Below, one piece after another: positions 1-5,118 of a stretch of DNA of 8,821 bases; position 1 is the first letter of the stretch; every line of letters begins with the position of its first letter. The notes under the pieces were generated by a model. The model saw nothing but the letters and a program-made list of their open reading frames with translations. It did no database searches and was not told where the DNA came from. Position numbers and translations under genes: made by a program. The stretch is taken from the NCBI GenBank assembly GCA_948933715.1, contig CAQZPH010000036.1, forward strand, positions 1-8,821, written 5' to 3'. The stretch is from an uncultured Eubacteriales bacterium (lineage in GTDB: Bacteria; Bacillota; Clostridia; Oscillospirales; Acutalibacteraceae).

Positions 1-45
1 GATACTTGGTTAGAGATGACCTGGGAAAATAGGGAGATGCCAACA
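1..45 (+). rRNA. rrf: 5S ribosomal RNA, 3' end only
   Basis: The window opens inside a 5S rRNA. The sequence GATACTTGG...CTGGGAAAATAGG...GATGCCAAC matches the usual 3' third of Gram-positive 5S rRNA: the loop E strand (GATACT), helix IV closed by a GAGA loop (GGTTA/TGACC at about 8-20), the GGGAAAATAGG return strand, and the GCCAAC acceptor strand that pairs with the missing 5' end. The 3' boundary is good to a few bases. A hairpin terminator follows at once, as expected for the last gene of an rRNA operon, so 16S and 23S genes probably lie to the left. Confidence 0.85.
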
Positions 46-55
46 TTTTTTGTTT

Positions 56-87
56 AAAAAAAGCTCCTACAAATGTAGGAGCTTTTT
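56..87. terminator. Bidirectional rho-independent terminator between 5S rRNA and the DUF378 gene
   Basis: AGCTCCTAC (62-70) pairs perfectly with GTAGGAGCT (75-83) around the loop AAAT, and flanking A and T runs extend the stem. Five T residues follow on the plus strand and seven on the minus strand. It can therefore stop the rRNA operon from the left and the convergent DUF378 gene from the right. Confidence 0.9.
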
Positions 88-104
88 ACTTAAATGAAAT
101 TATA

Positions 105-323
105 TTATCTCATATCCTCATGTTGCATGGCAGCTTCAGTATCTCTAAACAAAAGAGAAATACACCAAAGAGCAGCTAAAGCCACAATAGTGTAAATAAT
201 GCGGCTCCAAATGCTTGCTTGTCCTCCAAATATTGATCCTACTATATCAAATTGAAAAATACCAATGGAACCCCAATTTAGTCCACCAATTATAACTAAA
301 ACTAGTGCTATTTTATCTATCAT
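105..323 (-). CDS. DUF378 family small membrane protein (YuzA-like)
   Basis: This is a 72-residue hydrophobic protein with two predicted membrane helices (about residues 4-28 and 38-58) and a short charged C-terminal tail. The N-terminal helix ends in the GGLNWG motif (residues 13-18) typical of the DUF378 family, and a second conserved-looking stretch, SRIIYTIVALAALW, starts helix two. The family function is unknown. I chose the ATG at 323. A GTG nine bases upstream (332) is in frame, but it overlaps the ribosome binding site AAGGGG (333-338) and leaves no spacing, whereas ATG-323 sits 8-9 nt downstream. The gene is monocistronic and converges on the rRNA operon. Its upstream DNA is very AT-rich. 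A TATATT-like -10 exists near 390, but no convincing -35 box goes with it. Confidence 0.85.
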   Translation of the reverse strand: MIDKIALVLVIIGGLNWGSIGIFQFDIVGSIFGGQASIWSRIIYTIVALAALWCISLLFRDTEAAMQHEDMR

Positions 324-494
324 AGTTTTCACCCCTTACGTTCTAATTAAGTAAATACGTATATTTAGTTTTCGCATAGATTTATATAATATACCTATAT
401 TTTATATAAATTTTTAACTAATAAAAGTTTTAGTTTATTTTTTCCCTTTGAATGGTTTTTATACATGATATTTAAAAAATATATTGAAGCTTAC

Positions 495-523
495 TTGAAA
501 AAATATATATTTTATGATAGAAT
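495..523 (+). promoter_or_regulatory. Promoter of tRNA-Pro
   Basis: TTGAAA (495-500), a 17-base spacer and TAGAAT (518-523) form a good sigma-A promoter. The predicted start lies about 7 bases downstream, just ahead of the tRNA 5' end at 537, as expected for a short precursor. Confidence 0.65.
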
Positions 524-536
524 TATGGAGACATTT

Positions 537-613
537 CCGGGTGTGGCGCAGATTGGTAGCGCGCTTGAATGGGGTTCAAGAGGCCGCTGGTTCAATTCCA
601 GTCACTCGGACCA
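537..613 (+). tRNA. tRNA-Pro (anticodon GGG)
   Basis: A complete 77-nt cloverleaf is visible. The acceptor stem is CCGGGTG (537-543) with CACTCGG (603-609) and one G-U pair, the discriminator is A610, and CCA is encoded at 611-613. The D stem is GCGC/GCGC (546-549/559-562). The anticodon stem is CTTGA/TCAAG (564-568/576-580) around the seven-base loop ATGGGGT, so the anticodon at 571-573 is GGG, reading proline codons CCC and CCU. The T arm is GCTGG/CCAGT with loop TTCAATT. It has its own promoter and terminator and so appears to be a single-gene transcript. Confidence 0.95.
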
Positions 614-684
614 AATAATAAGTATTACCTTAAAAAAGCAGATATAAATTGTATATCTGTATATATTAATGATTGCATTGTAAA

Positions 685-718
685 TGATTCACAAATTTTA
701 TGTGAATTATTTTTTTTT
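685..718 (+). terminator. Rho-independent terminator after tRNA-Pro
   Basis: TGATTCACA (685-693) pairs with TGTGAATTA (701-709), with one G-U pair, around a 7-base loop, followed by nine T residues (710-718). It ends the tRNA transcript and insulates the downstream hydrolase promoter. Confidence 0.8.
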
Positions 719-735
719 ATAATGGCCTTTAGTTA

Positions 736-764
736 TTGACATTTGGCCATGCATGACCTAATAT
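736..764 (+). promoter_or_regulatory. Promoter of the LCAT-like hydrolase gene, with candidate operator
   Basis: A perfect -35 TTGACA (736-741) is followed by exactly 17 bases and TAATAT (759-764) as the -10. The spacer is almost filled by the imperfect palindrome GGCCATGCATGACC (745-758, six of seven pairs matching), a GC-rich island in AT-rich DNA. A further ATGGCC lies at 722-727, on the other side of the -35. The promoter assignment is good. That the palindrome is a repressor or activator site is inference. Confidence 0.65.
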
Positions 765-810
765 TATACTGTATAAAAATTATATAATATAGTCTTAGGA
801 AGGTGCTTTT

Positions 811-2160
811 ATGAAAAGAATTTACTGCAAATTAGTAAGTTTTATTATGATTCTTAGTATTTTATTTAGTTGTACAGTTGTATCTTATGCCGAAAGTCTA
901 GATGTAATCGATTCTTCAATAGGAAAAAAAGCAATTATAATTGTTCCTGGTATATGTGGTTCCGAATTATTTTCATCTAAAAAGCAACGAATAAATGGAG
1001 TTGATTATGAAAAAGGCCATCGTTTTTGGCCACCTGAATGCATTACTCCATTTTTCGATAATAAAGGAGTTATAAAACCCCAGGATTTTGATAACTTGCA
1101 ATTAGAATCAATTTCGAATGATCTAAAGTTGATTTGCTGCTTGGATAATGGTATGTCTAAAATAGAAATGATGCCTTCAAATCCGGTATTAGATTGCAGA
1201 AAAAACAATGAAAAAAGAAACTTTGGAATAGTTAATTGTTACGAAAAACTTGTTAAGTCTATTATAAAAAACACAGACGAAAATGAGTATGACATAATCT
1301 TCTTTTCATATGACTGGAGACAGAGAAACGAAGACACAGCCACTGAACTTGAAAACTTAATTAATGAAAAAAATTATAAAAATATTTCTTTAGTAGGTCA
1401 CAGCATGGGAAGCCTTGTATGTACATCTTATTTAAGCAAAGAAGAAAATAAAGTAAAGGTAGATAAAACTATTTTCCTCGGGGCTCCACTTTTGGGATCA
1501 CCAAAAGCATTTAGTGTGCTTGATGAAGGTAGATTTATTGATGGAATTTTAGGATCTATTTTTGCACCGCTTGTTAATCCTATTATCAAGGATATTACAA
1601 GAAATTGTAGGTCAGTGTACGAATTGCTTCCTCCAAAACAATATTTTGATCTTTTGAAAAAAGGATATTTAAAAAAATGTGATGGCAAAGGAAATATAGA
1701 ACTACTAGATACATACGAAGATACAGTTGATTTTATAGCTCATAAAATCGGAGGAGTAAATACAAAAGAATTTTTAGTAGCTGCTCAAAAATTTTATGAC
1801 ACTTTATTTAAAGACGGAAACTTTTTATTATCTGATAAAGATTTAAAAGTATATAGTATATTGGGAATAAACCAAGTTACACCTGAGGGAGTAGTTGTTT
1901 ATGAAAAAGGCCCTAATAAAGAAATAAAATGTAACGGCGATGGTATGGTTACAGTACAAAGTGCTTTAGTTGCTAATTCTTTAATTGAGAAAAAGAACTA
2001 TTATTTAAGAAATATATCCCATATGGGATTGATGTCTAATCCAACGAGCGTTAAATTAGTTTGTGATATTTTAAACGATAAAGATAACATTAAAAAAGTT
2101 AACAGAGTTATTGTCACAGACAAAAGACCAGAAGATAAAATTTTAGATCTTTGTGCATAA
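811..2160 (+). CDS. Exported LCAT-like alpha/beta hydrolase (putative lipase/acyltransferase)
   Basis: The 449-residue protein starts with a signal peptide: a basic N-terminus, a hydrophobic core at residues 8-24, and a likely signal peptidase I site after Ser-Tyr-Ala27. The rest resembles the lecithin:cholesterol acyltransferase-like alpha/beta hydrolases. It has an oxyanion-region segment IIVPGICGSEL (about 43-53), FSYDWR (165-170), the nucleophile elbow GHSMG with Ser198, GDGMV with probable catalytic Asp377, and probable catalytic His404 in SHMGL. A complete Ser-Asp-His triad suggests an active esterase, phospholipase or acyltransferase on an extracellular lipid or ester, but the substrate cannot be read from sequence. 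The mature part has 12 cysteines, unusual for a secreted Firmicute protein. Cys21 in ILFSC makes a weak lipobox, so membrane anchoring is a less likely alternative. The start is supported by AGGAAGG 7 nt upstream. The gene is monocistronic. Confidence 0.85.
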   Translation: MKRIYCKLVSFIMILSILFSCTVVSYAESLDVIDSSIGKKAIIIVPGICGSELFSSKKQRINGVDYEKGHRFWPPECITPFFDNKGVIKPQDFDNLQLESISNDLKLICCLDNGMSKIEMMPSNPVLDCRKNNEKRNFGIVNCYEKLVKSIIKNTDENEYDIIFFSYDWRQRNEDTATELENLINEKNYKNISLVGHSMGSLVCTSYLSKEENKVKVDKTIFLGAPLLGSPKAFSVLDEGRFIDGILGSIFAPLVNPIIKDITRNCRSVYELLPPKQYFDLLKKGYLKKCDGKGNIELLDTYEDTVDFIAHKIGGVNTKEFLVAAQKFYDTLFKDGNFLLSDKDLKVYSILGINQVTPEGVVVYEKGPNKEIKCNGDGMVTVQSALVANSLIEKKNYYLRNISHMGLMSNPTSVKLVCDILNDKDNIKKVNRVIVTDKRPEDKILDLCA

Positions 2161-2168
2161 AATAATGC

Positions 2169-2210
2169 AATAAAGAACAAGACCTATATAGGCCTTGTTC
2201 TTTATTATTT
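2169..2210. terminator. Bidirectional terminator shared by the hydrolase gene and tyrS
   Basis: A long hairpin pairs AATAAAGAACAAG (2169-2181) perfectly with CTTGTTCTTTATT (2194-2206). One A-C mismatch and three more pairs lead to the loop ATAT. Short T-rich tracts flank it on both strands. It lies between two convergent genes and probably ends both. Confidence 0.85.
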
Positions 2211-2233
2211 TGGGAATTTATTAACCCCGCGTA

Positions 2234-3475
2234 TCATTTATTTACAACTATTTTATTAAAAGTTTTCTTACCTTTTTTTATTATTATAAAATTATCATTA
2301 AATTCTTCTAAGGAAACTAAGTCATATATATTTTCTACTTTTTTAGTAGAGTTTTTAAATAAAATAGATATACCACCTTGTTCAATTAAACGCCGGGCTT
2401 CTCCTTTTGAAGGTACTAATTTAGAGATAACCAATAAATCTATTACAGAAATATTATTATCTGTGAAGGCATCAATATTAATAGTAGTTGATGGTAAGTT
2501 ATCAGTGTCTTCCCCGGAACAGAAAATAGATTTAGCGGCATTTTGTACTTTAATAGCTTCATCTTTTCCGTGAATTAAAGATGTTATTTCAAATGCTAAT
2601 TTTTCTTTTGCAATATTTAATTCACTACCTTGGAGTTTTTCAAGCTCGTTTATTTCATTAATAGGTAAGAAGGTTAACATTTTAAGACATTTTATTACGT
2701 CTTTATCATCAACATTACGCCAATATTGATAAAAATCATAAGGAGAAGTTTTTTTAGCGTCGAGCCAAACTGCACCGTTTTCAGTTTTACCCATTTTTTT
2801 TCCTTCACTATTAGTTAAAAGGGTAAATGTCATACCGAAAGCTTCCTTGCTCTTTTTGCGGCGAATTAATTCTACTCCACCGATAATATTACTCCACTGA
2901 TCGTCTCCACCAAGTTCTAAAATACAATTGTATTTTTCATTTAAAACAAGAAAATCATAACTTTGCATTATCATATAATTAAGTTCAAAAAAGGAAAGAC
3001 CACGTTCTAATCTTTGCTTGTAACACTCGAAAGATAACATTCTATTAACAGAAAAGTGAATTCCGATGTCTCTTAAAAAGTCTATATAATTTAAGTTTAA
3101 AAGCCAGTTAGCATTATTAACCATAATAGCTTTATTGTCTGAAAAGTCAATCAAGTGAGACATTTGTTTTTGAAAACAATCTATGTTATGTTCGATCGTT
3201 TCCCCCGTTAACATCTTGCGCATATCGGTTTTACCACTAGGATCACCAATCATACCAGTGCCTCCACCAAAAAGCGCAATTGGTATATGCCCAGCTTTTT
3301 GTAAGTGAGACATGACCATTATTTGAATAAAGTGGCCCACATGTAGACTGTCAGCAGTAGGGTCAAAGCCAATGTAAAAGTGTATTTTTTGGTTATTAAG
3401 TAAGTCCTTAATCTTTTCTTCATTTGTCATTTGGGCAATTAACCCACGCTCTTGTAATGTTTCAAATACTCCCAT
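2234..3475 (-). CDS. tyrS: Tyrosyl-tRNA synthetase
   Basis: This 413-residue class I aminoacyl-tRNA synthetase attaches tyrosine to tRNA-Tyr in the cytoplasm. The Rossmann catalytic domain begins with YIGFDPTADSLHVGH, in which HVGH (45-48) is the HIGH-class ATP-binding motif. GDPSGK (77-82) and the GGDDQWSN segment (189-196) are typical of bacterial TyrRS. KMGKT (227-231) is the KMSKS-class loop in the form usual for this enzyme. An S4-like RNA-binding domain ends the protein (about 345-405, with SKGEARRLIEQGGI). The length is normal. ATG at 3475 is preceded by AAGGAG with a 6-nt gap. The gene is transcribed alone from a promoter about 400 bases upstream through a T-box leader, so expression should rise when uncharged tRNA-Tyr accumulates. 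Confidence 0.97.
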   Translation of the reverse strand: MGVFETLQERGLIAQMTNEEKIKDLLNNQKIHFYIGFDPTADSLHVGHFIQIMVMSHLQKAGHIPIALFGGGTGMIGDPSGKTDMRKMLTGETIEHNIDCFQKQMSHLIDFSDNKAIMVNNANWLLNLNYIDFLRDIGIHFSVNRMLSFECYKQRLERGLSFFELNYMIMQSYDFLVLNEKYNCILELGGDDQWSNIIGGVELIRRKKSKEAFGMTFTLLTNSEGKKMGKTENGAVWLDAKKTSPYDFYQYWRNVDDKDVIKCLKMLTFLPINEINELEKLQGSELNIAKEKLAFEITSLIHGKDEAIKVQNAAKSIFCSGEDTDNLPSTTINIDAFTDNNISVIDLLVISKLVPSKGEARRLIEQGGISILFKNSTKKVENIYDLVSLEEFNDNFIIIKKGKKTFNKIVVNK

Positions 3476-3509
3476 AAAAAGCTCCTTTTATATATTTAAT
3501 TTAGAGAAT

Positions 3510-3542
3510 AAAAAACGTCCCCTGTAAAAATAACAGAGGACG
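3510..3542 (-). terminator. T-box regulated intrinsic terminator of the tyrS leader
   Basis: On the minus strand CGTCCTCTGT pairs with ACAGGGGACG (10 pairs, one G-U; 3533-3542 with 3516-3525) and is followed by a run of six T (3515-3510). It competes with the antiterminator for CCGTCCTC, so transcription stops here unless uncharged tRNA-Tyr is bound. Confidence 0.92.
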
Positions 3543-3866
3543 GAAAAATCCGTGGTACCACCTCAATTTACTACAGCTTCACAACTGTAGCCTCACGGGC
3601 AACCTTTTATCAAATAAACTTTTTAGAGAAAACTACTTTAAGGCCCTCTAAAAAAGATAAATTTTCATAAGAACCATAAATTAATGGTAAAGAAAATTTA
3701 AAAGATTAGCCCACTGCTGTAACGTGCACGAATACGACCGAATCTACTACTATTTCAAAACGGTAGCTCCAAGATGTATTTCATTTAGTAACCACATCTG
3801 CTCGCAGCAACCACAGACTCTCTTTAGAGGTTTAACTAAATTACTTCTTCTTTTCATAGCTATTAA
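3510..3866 (-). promoter_or_regulatory. T-box riboswitch (tyrosine) in the tyrS leader
   Basis: On the minus strand the leader holds the T-box core AGGTGGTACCACG (3551-3563). The antiterminator is fully readable: GAGG pairs with CCTC and ACGG with CCGT, flanking the 7-base bulge TGGTACC (3536-3564). In the bulge, UGGU can pair with a tRNA ending in ACCA, which fits the A discriminator of tRNA-Tyr. CCGTCCTC is shared with the competing terminator. A Stem III-like hairpin (CTACAG/CTGTAG) lies at 3571-3590. Upstream, the Stem I elements AGAGAGTC and GGTTGCTGCGAG lead to GGAGC-TAC (specifier TAC at 3763-3765), a Tyr codon matching the downstream gene. The detailed folding of Stems I and II was not computed. 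Confidence 0.93.
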
Positions 3867-3871
3867 ATATT

Positions 3872-3901
3872 ATTTTATCATGAGGGATTCCGTTTTGTCA
3901 A
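3872..3901 (-). promoter_or_regulatory. Promoter of tyrS
   Basis: On the minus strand a perfect TTGACA (3901-3896), an 18-base spacer and TAAAAT (3877-3872) form a sigma-A promoter. Transcription should begin near 3865, giving a leader of about 390 nt, which fits a T-box with Stems I to III. Confidence 0.75.
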
Positions 3902-3975
3902 ATGTGAGAAATATTATTAAGAGAAAATAAGTTTAAATTAAGATTATTTATTATCACAAAAATATGATATTTTAT

Positions 3976-4004
3976 TTGACAAATAAATTTTTATATGGTA
4001 CCAT
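3976..4004 (+). promoter_or_regulatory. Promoter of the rplU operon
   Basis: TTGACA (3976-3981), a 17-base spacer and TACCAT (3999-4004) form the promoter. The weak -10 is supported by an upstream TGG (3996-3998), an extended -10 element. Transcription should start near 4011, where the structured leader begins. It is divergent from the tyrS promoter; the roughly 75 AT-rich bases between them show no other recognisable element. Confidence 0.7.
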
Positions 4005-4010
4005 ATAAAA
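3989..4010. repeat. 22-bp perfect palindrome over the rplU -10 region
   Basis: TTTTATATGGT is followed directly by its exact reverse complement ACCATATAAAA, with no mismatch and no spacer. It covers the -10 hexamer and the extended -10. With no loop it is a poor RNA hairpin, and it lies at or upstream of the predicted transcription start, so a site for a dimeric DNA-binding protein is more likely than an RNA element. No known operator is recognised. Confidence 0.75.
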
Positions 4011-4080
4011 GCCGCATATTGTAGGTTTTTAAGGAAGTTAACATCTTCACCTACTAGTAGCGAGACTTTTATAAAAGGGC
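4011..4080 (+). promoter_or_regulatory. Structured rplU 5' leader (probable L21 leader)
   Basis: Between the predicted transcription start and the ribosome binding site, GTAGGT (4021-4026) pairs with ACCTAC (4049-4054), and inside it GAAG (4034-4037) pairs with CTTC (4045-4048). CGC (4013-4015) and GCG (4060-4062) can close an outer helix across an internal loop. Firmicute rplU genes often carry an autoregulatory RNA, the L21 leader family, at this position. Assignment to that family is by position and general shape only, since the consensus could not be checked. Confidence 0.5.
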
Positions 4081-4092
4081 AGGGACCAAAGT

Positions 4093-4401
4093 ATGTATGC
4101 AGTTATAGAAACTGGCGGTAAGCAGTATAAAGTGCAACAAGGTGATGTTATCTATGTTGAGAAGCTTACTGCAGAAGAAGGAGCAAATGTAGAGTTTAAA
4201 ACAGTAGCACTGTTTGGCGAAGGTAATATTACTGCAGGAACTCCATATGTGGATTCAGCAAAAGTTGTAGGTAAGGTTTTAAAAAATGGAAAAGGAAAGA
4301 AAATTACAGTTTTTACTTATAAACCAAAGAAAAGTGAAAAACGTAAACTTGGCCATAGGCAACCTTATACTAAAGTACAGATCGAAACCATTAATGCTTA
4401 A
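4093..4401 (+). CDS. rplU: 50S ribosomal protein L21
   Basis: This 102-residue protein is full length for bacterial L21. It starts with the family hallmark MYAVIETGGKQYKVQ and carries the basic C-terminal stretch KKSEKRKLGHRQPYTKV, which contacts 23S rRNA. It is a structural 50S protein. ATG at 4093 is preceded by AGGGA about 7 nt upstream, a modest ribosome binding site. A second ATG four bases later is out of frame. It is the first gene of the plus-strand operon, followed after 3 bases by prp. Confidence 0.98.
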   Translation: MYAVIETGGKQYKVQQGDVIYVEKLTAEEGANVEFKTVALFGEGNITAGTPYVDSAKVVGKVLKNGKGKKITVFTYKPKKSEKRKLGHRQPYTKVQIETINA

Positions 4402-4404
4402 TGT

Positions 4405-4728
4405 ATGATAAAAGTAGATTTTTTTACAGATGACAAAGGATTATTATTAGGATTTGATATGTATGGTCATGCAGAATATGATGAGCATGGGCAGGATATA
4501 GTTTGTGCTGCGGTTTCATCAGCTGCATATTTAACGATAAATATGATATCTGAGATTATAAAAATTCCAGCTGATATTAATGTTAAGAATACCGGCGGAA
4601 TGTATCTTAAAATTAAAGAGGATTATGCTAACCTTTGTAGAGACATTTTATTGGGCTTTAAGCTTCATATGCTGAATCTAGAGGAACAATATCCTCAAAA
4701 TATTACGGTAAATTATATGGAGGTGTAA
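4405..4728 (+). CDS. prp: Ribosomal-processing cysteine protease Prp (L27 N-terminal protease)
   Basis: This 107-residue protein belongs to the Prp family (formerly YsxB/DUF464), the cysteine protease that removes the N-terminal extension of L27 before it can work in the 50S subunit. The catalytic pair is visible: His22 in YGHAEYDEHG and Cys34 in DIVCAAVSSAA. These are the same residue numbers as in the characterised Staphylococcus aureus enzyme. It lies between rplU and its substrate gene rpmA, the classic arrangement. The ATG begins 3 bases after the rplU stop and no ribosome binding site is evident, so translation is probably coupled to rplU. This may keep the protease at a lower level than the ribosomal proteins. 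Confidence 0.95.
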   Translation: MIKVDFFTDDKGLLLGFDMYGHAEYDEHGQDIVCAAVSSAAYLTINMISEIIKIPADINVKNTGGMYLKIKEDYANLCRDILLGFKLHMLNLEEQYPQNITVNYMEV

Positions 4729-4733
4729 CTAAC

Positions 4734-5018
4734 ATGCTTAGAATAAATATACAATTATTTGCACATAAAAAAGGAATGGGTTCAACTAAAAATGGCCGTG
4801 ATTCCGAATCTAAACGTCTGGGCGTAAAACGTGCGGATGGTCAAGTTGTACGTGCGGGAAACATCCTTGTTAAACAACGTGGAACTCATATTCATGCAGG
4901 GGATAATGTTGGCCGTGGTTCGGACGATACACTATTTGCGCTTGTGGACGGAAAAGTAAAATTTGAACGTTTTGGTCGCGATAGAAAACGTGTATGTGTT
5001 TATGCTGTTGAGCAATAA
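4734..5018 (+). CDS. rpmA: 50S ribosomal protein L27, with Prp-cleavable N-terminal extension
   Basis: This 94-residue protein contains the L27 core HKKGMGSTKNGRDSESKRLG and RQRGTHIHAGDNVGRG-like segments. L27 sits near the peptidyl transferase centre with its N-terminus reaching towards the tRNA acceptor ends. Before the usual (A)HKKG start is a nine-residue extension, MLRINIQLF. This is the type cut by Prp in Firmicutes, with the expected cut after Phe9, leaving AHKKG. The extension and the adjacent prp gene explain each other. The ribosome binding site GGAGGTG (4719-4725) lies within the last codons of prp, 8 nt before the ATG. A hairpin terminator follows the gene. Confidence 0.98.
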   Translation: MLRINIQLFAHKKGMGSTKNGRDSESKRLGVKRADGQVVRAGNILVKQRGTHIHAGDNVGRGSDDTLFALVDGKVKFERFGRDRKRVCVYAVEQ

Positions 5019-5038
5019 TAATTTTGCATATAGAGTGT

Positions 5039-5077
5039 AAAGAGCCTTGGGACATTTTTATACCTAAGGTTCTTTTT
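5039..5077 (+). terminator. Terminator or attenuator between rpmA and obg
   Basis: AAAGAGCCTTGGG (5039-5051) pairs with CCTAAGGTTCTTT (5063-5075), 13 pairs including two G-U, around an 11-base loop, with five T at 5073-5077. The next gene is on the same strand 39-42 bases later with no clear promoter between, so partial termination that lowers obg relative to the ribosomal proteins is more likely than a full stop. Confidence 0.8.
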
Positions 5078-5118
5078 ATATTTATTGTTTAACATATATA
5101 CTGAAAGAGGGTGAAATG

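Noticed and set aside
465..647. Open reading frame of about 60 codons on the plus strand
   Set aside because: It runs straight through the tRNA-Pro gene and its promoter, and the predicted peptide has no family features.
639..659. Hairpin CAGATATA/TATATCTG just after tRNA-Pro
   Set aside because: It has no T run after it and is very AT-rich; the hairpin at 685-718 is the better terminator. It may still help 3' processing, but nothing shows this.
537..2230. Possible integration of the hydrolase gene at the 3' end of tRNA-Pro
   Set aside because: I found no direct repeat of the tRNA 3' end downstream, no integrase, and no clear composition change, and the hydrolase has its own promoter and terminator.
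3552..3561. Palindrome GTGGTACCAC, similar in core to the rplU palindrome
   Set aside because: It belongs to the conserved T-box sequence, so the shared GGTACC core is explained by tRNA acceptor pairing and is probably coincidence.
3724..3930. Open reading frame of about 68 codons on the plus strand
   Set aside because: It is antisense to the tyrosine T-box Stem I region and tyrS promoter; the bases are explained by the riboswitch.
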